A stretch of DNA of 39,253 bases from Chryseosolibacter indicum (GCF_018598585.1 NZ_JAHESD010000056.1:1-39253); one strand, 5' to 3'. Counted from the first letter of the stretch, positions 7,822 through 18,340 are shown. The notes: generated by a model not told the origin, from the letters alone. Numbers and translations are program-made.

Positions 7822-8991
7822 TTATTTTAGGATTGCTCTCGATATAACTAATTTTTGGATCTCAGAAGTTCCCTCGCCTATTGTACATAATTTAGCATCC
7901 CGATAGTACTTTTCAGCTGGAAAGTCTTTGGTGTACCCATAGCCACCAAATATTTGAACAGCTTCATTAGCGATATCCACGGCTGTTTCGGAAGCGTAAA
8001 GTTTTGCCATAGCTGACTCCTTATTTACTTCCTTCCCGGCATTTTTTAACTCACCTGCTCTATAAGTCAATAATTTAGCAGCTTCTATTTTAGTAGCCAT
8101 ATCTGCAAGCTTAAATGCAATACCTTGAAATTTAGAGATTGCTTGATTAAACTGGTGACGTTCCTTTGAATATTGTAATGCTGCTTCATAAGCTCCTTCA
8201 GCAATTCCCACACTTAATGCCGCTATGGAAATTCTTCCACCATCCAATATTTTTAATGATTGGATGAACCCTTCTCCTTCTTTTCCAAGCATCTGTGACT
8301 TATGAATTTTGCAGTCTGTGAAAATAAGTTCTGCAGTTTCGGAAGCACGCATTCCTAATTTGTTCTCTTTCTTGCCAGAGGTAAAACCAGGAGTACCTTT
8401 TTCTATAATAAAAGCCGACATTCCGTGAGAATCGCCTACTGCTCCTGTTCGGGCAATAACTACTGCTACGTTACCTGATTTGCCATGAGTAATAAAATTT
8501 TTAGCGCCATTTAAGATAAAATAGTCTCCATCTTTTACAGCTACTGTGCGCATGTTGCCGGCGTCAGAACCTGTATTGGGTTCGGTTAAGCCCCATGCGC
8601 CGATCCATTGGCCTGAAGCAAGTTTGGGTAAATATTTTCGCTTTTGTTCCTCATTCCCAAAATGGAGGATATGATTGGTACAAAGCGAATTATGTGCAGC
8701 CATCGACAACCCAATCGATCCATCGATTTTTGACAGTTCAATAATCGCAGTAATATACTCCTCATATCCAAAGCCAGCCCCACCATATTCTTCTGGTACA
8801 AGAACTCCCATTAGACCCAGAGAACCCATTTCGTTGAACAATTCTACAGGAAAAATCTGCTTTTCATCCCATTCCATTATAAACGGTTTAATCTCACGGC
8901 TTCCAAAGTCGCGCACCATCTGAGCAATCATTTTTTGATTCTCAGAGCTATCAAAGCTCAAAGCTGAGGGTCTTTCAACGAGCATTTCCAT
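7822..8991 (-). CDS. Acyl-CoA dehydrogenase (short/medium-chain type)
   Basis: This FAD flavoenzyme makes the alpha,beta double bond of acyl-CoA in beta-oxidation or branched amino-acid breakdown. From the ATG at 8991 it is 389 aa, the usual length. The FAD/substrate signature GLTEPNTGSDAG is at 134-145, the RHQFNQAISKFQ region near 279-290, and the catalytic glutamate E373 in IGEGTSEIQ is placed as in butyryl-CoA dehydrogenase. The open frame extends 50 codons further to 9141, but that part is unlike the family and contains the candidate promoter (9021-9052). An ATG two codons later (8985) is also possible. No electron-transfer flavoprotein gene is nearby. Chain-length preference cannot be read from the sequence. 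Confidence 0.93.
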   Translation of the reverse strand: MEMLVERPSALSFDSSENQKMIAQMVRDFGSREIKPFIMEWDEKQIFPVELFNEMGSLGLMGVLVPEEYGGAGFGYEEYITAIIELSKIDGSIGLSMAAHNSLCTNHILHFGNEEQKRKYLPKLASGQWIGAWGLTEPNTGSDAGNMRTVAVKDGDYFILNGAKNFITHGKSGNVAVVIARTGAVGDSHGMSAFIIEKGTPGFTSGKKENKLGMRASETAELIFTDCKIHKSQMLGKEGEGFIQSLKILDGGRISIAALSVGIAEGAYEAALQYSKERHQFNQAISKFQGIAFKLADMATKIEAAKLLTYRAGELKNAGKEVNKESAMAKLYASETAVDIANEAVQIFGGYGYTKDFPAEKYYRDAKLCTIGEGTSEIQKLVISRAILK

Positions 8992-9020
8992 AAATAGTAA
9001 GTGATTTTTATTAAGGATAA

Positions 9021-9052
9021 TAAAGATAGAACTAATTTCATTCCACGCCAAA
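9021..9052 (-). promoter_or_regulatory. Promoter of the acyl-CoA dehydrogenase gene
   Basis: On the minus strand TTTG (9049-9052) is followed after exactly 20 bases by TATCTTTA (9021-9028), a 7/8 match to the Bacteroidota -7 element TAnnTTTG. Transcription would start near 9014, about 23 bp before the ATG at 8991. This supports that start over the longer open frame. Confidence 0.55.
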
Positions 9053-9163
9053 CGATTGTTAGTTTGTAATAGTTGGAATAGTTTTTTATTGCCGGTGGTA
9101 CTACTACTTCTCAAACCACTTAAAACAATTATTTTTACCAATTCAAATTAATCTACATAGAAC

Positions 9164-10498
9164 ATGAAAATCGCTGTCGTAGGGACTGGTTACGTTGGTC
9201 TTGTAACAGGAACTTGCTTTGCAGAAACAGGAAATACAGTAACCTGTATTGATATTGACCAGGAGAAAGTAAAAAAACTGAAAAATGGCAAAATAACTAT
9301 CTACGAACCCGGCCTTGAACAACTTTTCGAAAGAAACATTAAACAAGATCGACTATTCTTTACAACAAGTCTTGCTGAAGGAATTCAGGATGCGAAGGTT
9401 ATCTTTTTAGCACTTCCTACACCACCGGGAGAGGACGGTTCTGCCGATTTAAAATACATATTGAAAGTAGCAGATGATTTGGGACCATTACTTTCTGAGT
9501 ATACTGTTATTGTTGATAAGAGTACAGTACCTGTGGGCACGGCAGATAAGGTAAGGGAAAGAATTAGCAAAGGTGCCAAAGTTGATTTTGATGTTGTATC
9601 AAATCCGGAATTTTTAAGAGAAGGTGTTGCAGTAGAAGATTTTATGAAGCCTGAAAGGGTAGTAATAGGAACTACTTCAACCCGTGCTCATAAAATCATG
9701 GAAACATTGTATGCCCCCTTTGTACGTCAGGGAAATCCGCTGGTGTTTATGGATGAGCGTTCAGCAGAATTGACGAAGTACGCTGCGAACTCATTCCTTG
9801 CTACTAAAATCACCTTTATGAATGAGATAGCAAATCTTTGTGAGTTGCTAGGAGCAGACGTTGATGCTGTAAGAAAAGGAATGGGTACTGATAGCAGGAT
9901 CGGAAAGAGATTTCTATTTCCAGGAATTGGGTACGGTGGAAGTTGCTTTCCAAAAGATGTGCAGGCATTGGCAAAATCAGCAAAAGATACAGCTTACGAT
10001 TTCAAAATATTAAAAGCTGTTATGGATGTTAATACCTATCAGAAAACCAAACTCATTCCAAAGATTAAGGAATTCTTTGGAGGTAATTTGAAAGGTAAAA
10101 CAATTGCCATGTGGGGACTGGCGTTCAAGCCACATACTGATGATATTCGTGAAGCGCCGTCTTTGTATAACATAGAAGCCCTATTACAGGAAGGAGTAAA
10201 CATACGTGCACATGATCCTGAAGGAATGGAGAACGTAAGACGAATAGTTGGAGACAAAATTCAATACTTCAATAACCCTTACGAAGCAGCGGAAGGAGCC
10301 GATGCTGTATTTATAGCTACCGAATGGCCTGAATTCCGTACTCCTGATTTCGAGAAGTTGAATTCAATACTCAAGTCAAAAGTAATTTTTGATGGTAGAA
10401 ATGTTTATGAACTCGATGTAATGAAAGAACAAGGATATACATACTTCAGCATAGGAAGAGAAGCTGTGAATGTTCCTAAGGAGGTGATACATGGTTAA
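9164..10498 (+). CDS. ugd: UDP-glucose 6-dehydrogenase
   Basis: The enzyme oxidises UDP-glucose twice with NAD+ to UDP-glucuronate. The 444-aa product starts with the NAD-binding Rossmann motif [10 protein letters not shown]. The central domain has the catalytic lysine region [15 protein letters not shown], the active-site cysteine is C261 in [10 protein letters not shown], and the C-terminal domain carries [16 protein letters not shown]. It is the first gene of a four-gene nucleotide-sugar operon and overlaps the next gene by 8 bp. The neighbour would use its product directly. Length and residues are all as expected, so no unusual substrate is suggested. Confidence 0.96.
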   Translation: MKIAVVGTGYVGLVTGTCFAETGNTVTCIDIDQEKVKKLKNGKITIYEPGLEQLFERNIKQDRLFFTTSLAEGIQDAKVIFLALPTPPGEDGSADLKYILKVADDLGPLLSEYTVIVDKSTVPVGTADKVRERISKGAKVDFDVVSNPEFLREGVAVEDFMKPERVVIGTTSTRAHKIMETLYAPFVRQGNPLVFMDERSAELTKYAANSFLATKITFMNEIANLCELLGADVDAVRKGMGTDSRIGKRFLFPGIGYGGSCFPKDVQALAKSAKDTAYDFKILKAVMDVNTYQKTKLIPKIKEFFGGNLKGKTIAMWGLAFKPHTDDIREAPSLYNIEALLQEGVNIRAHDPEGMENVRRIVGDKIQYFNNPYEAAEGADAVFIATEWPEFRTPDFEKLNSILKSKVIFDGRNVYELDVMKEQGYTYFSIGREAVNVPKEVIHG

Positions 10499-11480
10499 GG
10501 AAAGGGTATTGATAACAGGAGGTGCTGGATTTATCGGTTCTCATCTTTGTGATAGGTTTTTAAGGGAAGGCTTCCAGGTTGTAGCAATGGATAACCTGAT
10601 CACAGGCGATTTGAGAAACATCGAGCACTTATTCAAGCATCCTGATTTTGAATTTTACAATCATGATGTCTCTACTTTTGTTCATGTTCCTGGTGATCTG
10701 AAATACATTCTTCATTTTGCCTCACCAGCGAGTCCCATTGATTATTTAAAAATCCCTATCCAAACGCTAAAGGTTGGGTCGCTTGGCACTCATAATCTTC
10801 TTGGTTTGGCGAGGGCTAAAAGGGCGAGAATTCTTGTAGCATCTACTTCTGAAGTATATGGAGATCCGCTTGTACATCCGCAGATGGAAGAATATTACGG
10901 TAACGTAAATCCTATTGGTCCAAGGGGTGTTTATGATGAAGCTAAGCGTTTTCAGGAAGCCATGACAATGGCTTATCACACCTACCATAATGTAGAGACA
11001 AGAATTGTACGCATCTTCAATACATACGGTCCGAGAATGCGTTTGAACGACGGGAGAGTATTACCAGCATTTATAGGGCAGGCCTTGCGTGGTGAAGATC
11101 TAACTGTTTTTGGTGACGGTTCTCAAACGCGTTCTTTCTGTTATATCGATGATCAGGTTGAGGGCATTTTCAGATTGCTGATGTCTGATTACGCATTACC
11201 TGTAAACATTGGTAACCCTGACGAAATAACTATCTGGGAATTTGCTGAAGAAATTGTGAAACTTACAGGTACGTCTCAAAAGATTATTTGTAAGCCGCTT
11301 CCCAAGGATGATCCTAAACAACGAAGACCTGATATTTCCAAAGCAAAGAGCTTGCTGGGATGGGAGCCTAAAGTTTCTCGTTCAGAAGGTCTTAAAATCA
11401 CATATGAGTATTTTAAATCTTTGCCCCAAGATGTTTTATATACTCGCGAACACAAGAATTTTGACAAATACGTTAGATAG
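10491..11480 (+). CDS. UDP-glucuronate decarboxylase (UDP-xylose synthase)
   Basis: This 329-aa extended SDR has the NAD-binding motif [10 protein letters not shown] (about 8-17), [13 protein letters not shown] with the catalytic Thr/Ser region, and the YxxxK pair in [18 protein letters not shown] follows. The pattern GPR-x-x-YDE-x-KR after a Glu-rich stretch is typical of UXS enzymes, which oxidise, decarboxylate and reduce UDP-glucuronate to UDP-xylose. The 8-bp overlap with ugd makes the pathway UDP-glucose to UDP-GlcA to UDP-xylose very likely. UXS often has C in GPRxCYDE. Here it is V, a mild variation. A GlcA epimerase is the main alternative, but the motif favours decarboxylase. Confidence 0.88.
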   Translation: MVKERVLITGGAGFIGSHLCDRFLREGFQVVAMDNLITGDLRNIEHLFKHPDFEFYNHDVSTFVHVPGDLKYILHFASPASPIDYLKIPIQTLKVGSLGTHNLLGLARAKRARILVASTSEVYGDPLVHPQMEEYYGNVNPIGPRGVYDEAKRFQEAMTMAYHTYHNVETRIVRIFNTYGPRMRLNDGRVLPAFIGQALRGEDLTVFGDGSQTRSFCYIDDQVEGIFRLLMSDYALPVNIGNPDEITIWEFAEEIVKLTGTSQKIICKPLPKDDPKQRRPDISKAKSLLGWEPKVSRSEGLKITYEYFKSLPQDVLYTREHKNFDKYVR

Positions 11481-11495
11481 AACGTAAAATTAAGT

Positions 11496-12554
11496 ATGAC
11501 TAAAAGACAAATACTAATAACAGGTGGGGCAGGATTTATCGGCTCTCACGTAGTTAGACTTTTTGTAAACAAGTACCCTGACTATAAAATTGTAAATCTT
11601 GATAAGTTGACCTATGCGGGTAACTTAGAAAATTTAAGAGACGTTGAAAATCAACCAAACTACATTTTTCAGAAAGGTGATATTCTTGATCAGGATTTGC
11701 TTGCTGATATCTTTAAGACGCATCAGATAGATGGGGTAGTTCATCTTGCCGCAGAATCTCATGTTGATCGCTCTTTAGAAAATCCAGCTGAATTTGCATA
11801 CACGAATATCATAGGAACATTAAATCTTTTAAAAACTGCTCATACTTTCTGGAAGAGCAATTTTGAAGGCAAAATGTTTTATCATATTTCTACAGATGAG
11901 GTTTATGGTTCAGCACATGATGGAAGTTTCTTCACTGAAGAAACTCACATCGATCCTCAATCTCCATATTCAGCTTCAAAGGCCAGCAGCGACCATTTTG
12001 TCACAGCATTTAATAACAGCTATGGACTGCCAACGTTGATAAGCAGATGCTCGAATAATTACGGACCTTTTCATTTCCCTGAAAAGCTCATTCCATTAAT
12101 GATTAATAACATCATTAATAACAAACCCCTTCCGGTCTATGGTAAAGGTGAAAATATTCGAGACTGGCTTTTTGTTGTAGATCATGCAAGAGCAATAGAT
12201 TCAATCTTTCATGGTGGAAAAGCCGGACAAGTTTATAACATTGGAGGTAATAACGAATGGAAGAATATTGACCTGGTGAAGCTGCTTTGTTCTATCATGG
12301 ACAAAAAATTAAATCGTTCAGAAGGAACATCAGAGAGACTTATCACATACGTAAAAGATAGACCTGGTCATGATTTAAGGTATGCAATAGATGCTTCAAA
12401 ACTTAAGCGTGAGCTAGGTTGGACACCTTCGGTGACCTTTGAGGTAGGACTTGAAAAAACAGTTGATTGGTACTTAGCAAATCAAGACTGGCTTAAGAAT
12501 GTAACGTCCGGCAACTACATGAATTATTATGAAAAAATGTACACCGGAAGATAA
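11496..12554 (+). CDS. rfbB: dTDP-glucose 4,6-dehydratase
   Basis: RmlB converts dTDP-glucose to dTDP-4-keto-6-deoxyglucose, the common precursor of rhamnose and many deoxysugars. The 352-aa product has [12 protein letters not shown] at the N-terminus, LDKLTYAGNLENL, HLAAESHVDRS, the catalytic STDEVYG with its D/E pair, and YSASKASSDH with the YxxxK pair. SRCSNNYGPFHFPEKLIP is the RmlB signature near the substrate site. It sits 15 bp after the UXS gene and 18 bp before rfbA in one operon. The rmlC and rmlD genes needed for dTDP-rhamnose are not in the window. Confidence 0.96.
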   Translation: MTKRQILITGGAGFIGSHVVRLFVNKYPDYKIVNLDKLTYAGNLENLRDVENQPNYIFQKGDILDQDLLADIFKTHQIDGVVHLAAESHVDRSLENPAEFAYTNIIGTLNLLKTAHTFWKSNFEGKMFYHISTDEVYGSAHDGSFFTEETHIDPQSPYSASKASSDHFVTAFNNSYGLPTLISRCSNNYGPFHFPEKLIPLMINNIINNKPLPVYGKGENIRDWLFVVDHARAIDSIFHGGKAGQVYNIGGNNEWKNIDLVKLLCSIMDKKLNRSEGTSERLITYVKDRPGHDLRYAIDASKLKRELGWTPSVTFEVGLEKTVDWYLANQDWLKNVTSGNYMNYYEKMYTGR

Positions 12555-12572
12555 CTCCCATTAAAACTAGGT

Positions 12573-13439
12573 ATGAAAGGAATAATTCTCGCAGGAGGAT
12601 CAGGTACGCGGCTGTATCCACTTACATTGGCAGTAAGTAAGCAACTAATGCCATTGTATGATAAACCAATGATCTATTATCCATTATCGGTTTTGATGAT
12701 GGCAGGTATTCGCGAAATACTCATTATATCAACGCCTAATGATCTTCCTATATTTCAGAAATTATTAGGAGATGGAAAGAAGCTCGGATGTGAGTTTCAT
12801 TATGAAGTTCAGCCGAAGCCAGAAGGCCTTGCACAAGCTTTTATAATAGGGGAGAAATTTGTTGGTAGTGACAAGGTAGCACTTATACTTGGCGACAATA
12901 TTTTTTATGGATCAGGTCTAAAGACTCTTCTACAATCAAATGTTAATCCAGATGGAGGAGTAGTATTTGCCTATCACGTTCACGACCCAGAGCGATATGG
13001 AGTGGTCGAGTTTGATAAAGACAAGAATGTTATTTCAATAGAAGAGAAGCCTAAACAGCCTAAGTCAAATTACGCAGTTCCAGGGTTATACTTCTACGAT
13101 AATGAAGTTGTATCTATAGCAAAAGCAATTAAACCAAGCCCAAGAGGTGAATTAGAGATAACAGATATAAATAATGTATATCTAAAGAAAGGAAAGTTAA
13201 AAGTAGCCCCTATGAGTAGGGGAACAGCGTGGCTGGATACAGGTACTTTTGATTCTCTAATGCAAGCTTCGAACTTCGTCCAAGTTATTGAACAACGACA
13301 AGGTTTAAAGGTTGGATGTATAGAAGAGGTTGCGTTTAGAAGCGGTTTCATCAATAAAGAGCAGCTGCTTGAGCTTGCAAGGCCTCTTGAAAAAAGCGGC
13401 TATGGCGTTTACCTGAAGAACCTTCCAGATTATATTTAG
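12573..13439 (+). CDS. rfbA: Glucose-1-phosphate thymidylyltransferase
   Basis: RmlA makes dTDP-glucose from dTTP and glucose-1-phosphate. The 288-aa product begins [18 protein letters not shown], the nucleotide-binding motif of sugar-nucleotidyltransferases. It has [18 protein letters not shown], the Mg/sugar site ILGDNIFYG and the C-terminal [13 protein letters not shown] motif. It belongs to the short RmlA class. It acts one step before its upstream neighbour rfbB, so the two are a functional pair. This is the last gene of the operon. It ends 118 bp before rimP, with a separate promoter and a hairpin between. Confidence 0.97.
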   Translation: MKGIILAGGSGTRLYPLTLAVSKQLMPLYDKPMIYYPLSVLMMAGIREILIISTPNDLPIFQKLLGDGKKLGCEFHYEVQPKPEGLAQAFIIGEKFVGSDKVALILGDNIFYGSGLKTLLQSNVNPDGGVVFAYHVHDPERYGVVEFDKDKNVISIEEKPKQPKSNYAVPGLYFYDNEVVSIAKAIKPSPRGELEITDINNVYLKKGKLKVAPMSRGTAWLDTGTFDSLMQASNFVQVIEQRQGLKVGCIEEVAFRSGFINKEQLLELARPLEKSGYGVYLKNLPDYI

Positions 13440-13470
13440 TAATAAAAATAGTTATCACTTAAGTTTTTTA

Positions 13471-13501
13471 TTTGGCAACTAATAAAAAACTTCTACTTTT
13501 G
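13471..13501 (+). promoter_or_regulatory. Strong Bacteroidota-type promoter for rimP-nusA-infB
   Basis: TTTG (13471-13474), a 19-base spacer and TACTTTTG (13494-13501) match the Bacteroidota housekeeping consensus TTTG-N19-TAnnTTTG at every fixed position. Transcription should begin around 13507-13509, about 50 bp before the rimP ATG. Confidence 0.8.
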
Positions 13502-13512
13502 CAAAAGAAATT

Positions 13513-13539
13513 AAAGAGGGGACGAGAAGTCCCCTCTTT
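13513..13539 (+). promoter_or_regulatory. Leader hairpin of the rimP operon (or rfbA terminator)
   Basis: AAAGAGGGGAC and GTCCCCTCTTT form a perfect 11-bp stem with a GAGAA loop. It would lie within about 5 bases of the predicted 5' end of the rimP transcript. A T-rich but interrupted stretch follows up to the ATG at 13558. It may end rfbA readthrough, attenuate, or stabilise the rimP mRNA. The sequence alone does not decide between these. Confidence 0.65.
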
Positions 13540-13557
13540 GTTTATAATTATTTTTTG

Positions 13558-14019
13558 ATGGATGCAGCTGAAGAAATACGGCGATTTGCAGAAGGAAAAC
13601 TCTCAAAAGGACAATTTATTGTCGATGTAATTATTTCTTCCCGTAAAGGACCTAAGAAGATTTTAGTTATTGTTGATGGTGATAACGGAGTTAATATCGA
13701 TGAATGCGCCGACCTAAGTAGGGAATTATCCAAATGGCTTGACGAAGCATCTTTAATAGAAGAGAACTTTACACTTGAGGTTTCTACTCCTGGTGTGGAT
13801 TATCCGCTCAAACTCAAACGACAGTATATTAAACATATTGGAAGATCCTTAAGAGTTAAACAAGGGGATAGAACAACAGAGGGTAAGCTTACAGAAGTAT
13901 CTGACGACAAGATTACGCTGGTGCGGGAGGTAGGCACTGGAAAGAAAAAAGAAACCAAAAATATCGAAATCCCATTTACAGAAATAGACAAAGCATTTGT
14001 ATTGGTATCGTTTAAATAA
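13558..14019 (+). CDS. rimP: Ribosome maturation factor RimP
   Basis: RimP assists early 30S subunit assembly. The 153-aa product has the N-terminal RimP domain, with GQFIVDVIIS and VIVDGDNGVNIDECADLSR, where the DGD...I.ECA pattern is diagnostic. The TLEVSTPGVDYPLK motif follows, then a C-terminal SH3-like barrel (about 80-150). The ATG at 13558 is used. A TTG directly before it would add one Met and is unlikely. The gene is followed after 9 bp by nusA and then infB, the conserved rimP-nusA-infB order. Confidence 0.96.
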   Translation: MDAAEEIRRFAEGKLSKGQFIVDVIISSRKGPKKILVIVDGDNGVNIDECADLSRELSKWLDEASLIEENFTLEVSTPGVDYPLKLKRQYIKHIGRSLRVKQGDRTTEGKLTEVSDDKITLVREVGTGKKKETKNIEIPFTEIDKAFVLVSFK

Positions 14020-14028
14020 AACTTGAAT

Positions 14029-15297
14029 ATGGATATTTCAAATCTAATTGAATCGTTTGCTGAATTTGCTAAGCAGAAGAATATAGACAGGCCAACGATG
14101 ATACGTATACTGGAAGATGTATTCCGGAATATGATAAAGAAGAAATACGGCACAGATGAAAAAGGAAATCCTTTACCTACTGATAATTTTGATATCATCA
14201 TAAATGCTGATAAAGGTGATTTGGAAATCTACCGTATTCGGGAAATAGTTGAAGACGATTCTGAAGATATCTGGGAGCACGATAAGATTAGCTTAAGCGA
14301 GGCAAAGAAAATTGAACCTGATTTTGAAGTTGGCGAAGAGGTTTCGGAGCCTGTTGATATTGAAGATTTTGGCAGAAGAGCGGTTACAACTGCAAGACAA
14401 ACTTTAATGCAGAAAGTTAAGGATCTTGAAAAAGATATCCTCTTTCAAAAATACAAAGATATTGTAGGTGAGATTATAACCGGAGAGGTTTACCAGGTAT
14501 TAGGTAAGGAGATACTTCTTACGGATGCTGAGGGGAATGAAATCTCTATTCCAAGAAACGAGCAAATACCAAAAGATCGCTACCGCAAAGGTGAAACCGT
14601 TAGGGCAATTGTTCACAAAGTTGAAATGGTTAATGGTAATCCAAAAATTATATTATCAAGAACCTCTCCTGTATTTTTAGAGCGGCTATTTGAACAGGAA
14701 GTACCGGAAGTATATGATGGTCTTATAACAATTAAAAAGGTAGTGCGCGAACCAGGTGAACGTGCCAAGGTAGCAGTAGAATCTTATGATGACCGTATAG
14801 ATCCTGTTGGTGCATGCGTCGGTATGAAGGGATCAAGAATACATGCTATTGTGCGTGAATTGCAGAATGAGAACATAGATGTTATTAATTACACAGAAAA
14901 TCTCGATCTTTATATTCAACGTGCGTTAAGCCCGGCAAAAATTACCTCTATTAAGATCGACAAGGACAATGGGCGAGTGGCAGTTTACTTAAAACCTGAC
15001 CAGGTTTCTCTGGCAATTGGTAAAGGAGGATTGAATATAAAGTTAGCAAGCCGCCTTGTTGGATACGAAATCGATGTTTTCAGAGAATTGGCTGAAGGGC
15101 AGGAAGAGGAGGATGTTGATCTTGACGAATTTGGCGATGAAATTGAAAGCTGGGTACTTGAAGAGTTAAAACGAATCGGTTTAGATACGGCTAAAAGTGT
15201 TTTGAACCTAAATAAAGAGGAGCTTGTTCGCAGAACAGACCTTGAAGAAGAAACAATTGATAGTGTTATCAATGTTTTGAAGAAGGAATTTGAATAA
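14029..15297 (+). CDS. nusA: Transcription termination/antitermination factor NusA
   Basis: NusA binds RNA polymerase and nascent RNA to control pausing, termination and antitermination. From the ATG at 14029 it is 422 aa. The N-terminal RNAP-binding domain covers about 1-125, an S1 domain about 130-205 (VGEIITGEVYQVLGKEILL...), then two KH domains with GACVGMKGSRI and LAIGKGGLNIKLA. An acidic stretch (EGQEEEDVDLDEFGDEIE) and a short helical end follow, possibly one helix-hairpin-helix unit (KRIGLDTAKSVLNL). A TTG two codons upstream is a less likely start. It is the middle gene of the rimP-nusA-infB operon. Confidence 0.96.
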   Translation: MDISNLIESFAEFAKQKNIDRPTMIRILEDVFRNMIKKKYGTDEKGNPLPTDNFDIIINADKGDLEIYRIREIVEDDSEDIWEHDKISLSEAKKIEPDFEVGEEVSEPVDIEDFGRRAVTTARQTLMQKVKDLEKDILFQKYKDIVGEIITGEVYQVLGKEILLTDAEGNEISIPRNEQIPKDRYRKGETVRAIVHKVEMVNGNPKIILSRTSPVFLERLFEQEVPEVYDGLITIKKVVREPGERAKVAVESYDDRIDPVGACVGMKGSRIHAIVRELQNENIDVINYTENLDLYIQRALSPAKITSIKIDKDNGRVAVYLKPDQVSLAIGKGGLNIKLASRLVGYEIDVFRELAEGQEEEDVDLDEFGDEIESWVLEELKRIGLDTAKSVLNLNKEELVRRTDLEEETIDSVINVLKKEFE

Positions 15298-15348
15298 TTA
15301 ACACATAAGGATAATTAAACACCCAAAATTTATAGGGATATTTGAAGC

Positions 15349-18186
15349 ATGGCAGAAGAAAAAATGATACGGTTAGGGCAGGCATCAAGAAAGCTTAACG
15401 TAGGGCATAACACCATTCTGGAGTTTTTGTCTAAAAAGGGCTTTTCTGTTGAAAACAACCCTAACACAAAACTAACCCCAGAGCAATATGCAATGCTCGC
15501 TAAAGAATACGCTTCTTCTGCCAGCGAAAAACTAGAGGCATCGGGGTTAACGATAGGAACCAAGCATGTAGAGAATGTTACGATAGAACGTGAGAAGGAA
15601 CAGGCAAAGAAGCGTGTAGAGGATGAAGAAAGCATCATGATAAAAAACCTTGGATCGAAAGATCTTAAAGGAAAAGATGATGGAAAACCTGAGAAGGTTG
15701 AGAGGGAAAAGCCGAAGCTTGAAGGAATTAAGGTTCTCGGCAAAATAGAACTTGAGAAAAAGCCGGCACCTCCTGCAACAGAGGTTGCACCAAAAAAGGA
15801 AGAAGAGCCTGTTAAGGTTAAGGAAGAACCTAAACCTGTAGAGCTACCTGAAGTAGTTGCAGTCACCCCTCCACCAGCGCCTCCGGTTGAAGAAAAGATA
15901 GTTGAAACCAAAGCACCAGAACCTCCGGTAGTTAAGGAGGAGAAGGAACCGACGCCTCCTGTAGTTGTTGCAGAGAAACAACCGGATGAGCTTATAAAAG
16001 CGAAGGCTGACAGGCTAAAAGGGTTAAAGGTTGTTGATAAGATTGAGTTACCAACTGAACGTAAAAAGGAAGCACCTTCAACACAGTCTAATGCTGATGC
16101 TAAAGATGACAGGAAGGCAAAAAGGCCTCGTAAACGTATAACTCCTGTAGGCGAGCAACAGCCTGGTCAACAGCAACAGCAGCATCAACATCAGCGAGGA
16201 GGGGGTCAGAGACCTAATCAACAGCATAATCAGAACAGAAATAAAGGGCACCAGCCACCACAACGCGTTCAGAAAGAAGAACCTTCTGAAAAGGAAATTC
16301 AGGATCAGATCCGTGCTACCTTAGCTAAGCTTAGTGGAGGTGGTAAAAAGACAGCCGGTTCTAAATATCGTAGGGAAAAGAGGCAGGCATTATCAGAAGC
16401 GCAAGAGCAGCAAATGCTTCAGGAGCAGGAGTCTTCAAAAACATTGAAGGTGACTGAATTTATCTCTGCGAATGACCTCGCTTCTTTGATGAACGTGTCT
16501 GTTAATGAGGTTATTTCTACCTGTCTCAGTTTAGGGATGTTCGTTTCCATTAATCAGCGACTAGATGCAGAGGCTATTACAGTAATTGCTGATGAATTTG
16601 GCTACGATGTTCAATTTACATCTGCTGATGACGAGCTTGATGTAGTAGTTGAAACTGATAGCGAAGAAGAATTATCACCGCGTGCTCCCATCGTTACAAT
16701 TATGGGTCACGTTGATCACGGTAAGACTTCATTGCTGGATTACATAAGAAATACAAAAGTAACAGCTCAGGAAGCAGGGGGTATTACCCAGCATATTGGT
16801 GCATATGATGTTACAACCAAGAGCGGAAATAAGATAGCCTTCCTTGATACCCCTGGTCATGAAGCTTTTACGGCGATGCGTGCAAGGGGAGCTAAAATCA
16901 CAGACGTTGCCATTATTGTAGTGGCGGCCGATGATGATGTAATGCCTCAAACAAAAGAAGCTATTAATCATGCTCAGGTAGCTGGGGTGCCTATTGTTAT
17001 TGCAATTAATAAGATAGATAAGCCCACAGCTAATCCTGATAAGATCAGGGAAGCTCTTTCTAAGATTAATATTCTCGTTGAAGAGTGGGGTGGTAAATAT
17101 CAATGTCAGGAGATTTCTGCGAAGTCGGGAAAGGGCGTTGACGAATTGTTAGAGAAAGTACTGTTAGAAGCCGAACTTCTCAATTTGAAAGCTAATCCTG
17201 ATAGACCTGCTACTGGTTCTATAATAGAAGCTTCCCTTGATAAGGGACGCGGATATGTAGCAACGGTAATGATCCAAAACGGTACGCTTAAGATAGGTGA
17301 TATTATGCTTGCAGGTCCGCATTACGGACGTGTTAAAGCAATGTTTGATGATACTGGAAAGCGTGTAAATGAAGCGGGACCATCGACACCTGTTGTTGTT
17401 CTTGGTTTAGATGGTGCTCCTCAGGCAGGTGAAAAATTCAATGTAATGGAAACTGACCGTGAAGCTCGCGAACTTGCAAGCAAACGTGGTCAGCTGCTTC
17501 GTGAGCAAAATATGCGTACGAAGAAGCACATTACCCTGGATGAAATTGGCCGAAGACTCGCAATTGGAAACTTCAAGCAGTTGAATGTTATTGTTAAAGG
17601 TGACGTGGATGGTTCTGTTGAAGCGCTGTCAGATTCCTTATTGAAACTTTCAACACCTGAAATTCAGGTTGCCATTATCCATAGAGGTGTTGGTCAAATC
17701 TCAGAATCTGATGTGCTTTTAGCTTCGGCTTCAGACGCCATCGTACTTGGATTCCAGGTGCGTCCTTCAGCTGCCGCAAAACGCATAGCAGAAAACGAAG
17801 AGATTGAAATCAGATTATATTCAATCATCTACGATGCAATTAATGAAGTGAAGGATGCGATGGAAGGTATGCTTGCTCCTGAGGTTGAAGAGGTGATTGT
17901 AGGAAATGCTGAAATACGCGAAGTATTTAAGATATCAAAAATTGGTACTATTGCCGGATGTATGGTTACAGATGGTTTGATTAAACGTTCAAACCCTATT
18001 CGCCTAATCCGCGATGGTATTGTGGTATATGCCGGAAAACTACACTCATTAAAACGTTTCAAAGACGATGCAAGTGAAGTTAGATCTGGTTTTGATTGCG
18101 GTATTGGTATAGATGGCTTCAATGATATGAAAGTCGGAGATGTTATTGAAAGCTATGAAAACAGAGAAGTAAAGAGAACCCTATAA
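15349..18186 (+). CDS. infB: Translation initiation factor IF-2
   Basis: This GTPase brings fMet-tRNA to the 30S subunit and promotes subunit joining. The 945-aa product has a short N-terminal IF2_N-like domain (about 1-55), then a long linker of E, K, P and V repeats (about 70-255). A Q/H/N/G-rich low-complexity stretch lies at about 268-305, followed by a second IF2_N domain near 360-420. The G domain carries G1 GHVDHGKTS (from about 452), G3 DTPGHE and G4 NKID, followed by domains II-IV ([15 protein letters not shown]... to the end). The linker makes it longer than the Proteobacterial form, as is usual in Bacteroidota. A terminator stem overlaps the stop codon. Confidence 0.97.
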   Translation: MAEEKMIRLGQASRKLNVGHNTILEFLSKKGFSVENNPNTKLTPEQYAMLAKEYASSASEKLEASGLTIGTKHVENVTIEREKEQAKKRVEDEESIMIKNLGSKDLKGKDDGKPEKVEREKPKLEGIKVLGKIELEKKPAPPATEVAPKKEEEPVKVKEEPKPVELPEVVAVTPPPAPPVEEKIVETKAPEPPVVKEEKEPTPPVVVAEKQPDELIKAKADRLKGLKVVDKIELPTERKKEAPSTQSNADAKDDRKAKRPRKRITPVGEQQPGQQQQQHQHQRGGGQRPNQQHNQNRNKGHQPPQRVQKEEPSEKEIQDQIRATLAKLSGGGKKTAGSKYRREKRQALSEAQEQQMLQEQESSKTLKVTEFISANDLASLMNVSVNEVISTCLSLGMFVSINQRLDAEAITVIADEFGYDVQFTSADDELDVVVETDSEEELSPRAPIVTIMGHVDHGKTSLLDYIRNTKVTAQEAGGITQHIGAYDVTTKSGNKIAFLDTPGHEAFTAMRARGAKITDVAIIVVAADDDVMPQTKEAINHAQVAGVPIVIAINKIDKPTANPDKIREALSKINILVEEWGGKYQCQEISAKSGKGVDELLEKVLLEAELLNLKANPDRPATGSIIEASLDKGRGYVATVMIQNGTLKIGDIMLAGPHYGRVKAMFDDTGKRVNEAGPSTPVVVLGLDGAPQAGEKFNVMETDREARELASKRGQLLREQNMRTKKHITLDEIGRRLAIGNFKQLNVIVKGDVDGSVEALSDSLLKLSTPEIQVAIIHRGVGQISESDVLLASASDAIVLGFQVRPSAAAKRIAENEEIEIRLYSIIYDAINEVKDAMEGMLAPEVEEVIVGNAEIREVFKISKIGTIAGCMVTDGLIKRSNPIRLIRDGIVVYAGKLHSLKRFKDDASEVRSGFDCGIGIDGFNDMKVGDVIESYENREVKRTL

Positions 18187-18205
18187 AAGGTTCTCTTTCT
18201 TTTTA
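18171..18205 (+). terminator. Intrinsic terminator of the rimP-nusA-infB operon
   Basis: AAAGAGAACC (18171-18180) pairs with GGTTCTCTTT (18189-18198), a perfect 10-bp stem with an 8-base loop, followed by TTTCTTTTT-type pyrimidines. The infB stop codon TAA (18184-18186) lies in the loop, so the last codons form part of the stem. Confidence 0.85.
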
Positions 18206-18340
18206 AATAACTCCTACTTTTTTATAGTATACTTCCAGATTTCTAATGTTCTTCTAATTTGGTATTAAAAGATTAACAAATCCGTTCATAAATTGAGCTC
18301 TTGCAGTGGGCACGGCATTCTTATTTATGTTTTTAACTTC

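Noticed and set aside
9000-9141. Upstream extension of the acyl-CoA dehydrogenase frame to 9141
   Set aside because: It contains a good promoter (9021-9052) for this gene, and the residues do not resemble the family.
15330-15911. Minus-strand ORF of 193 aa rich in S, T, F and G
   Set aside because: It is antisense to the E/K/P-rich linker of infB, and its composition follows from that linker.
16153-16262. CAG/CAA-rich tract in infB as a variable repeat
   Set aside because: It encodes an expected low-complexity linker and has no perfect long tandem array to suggest contingency-locus behaviour.
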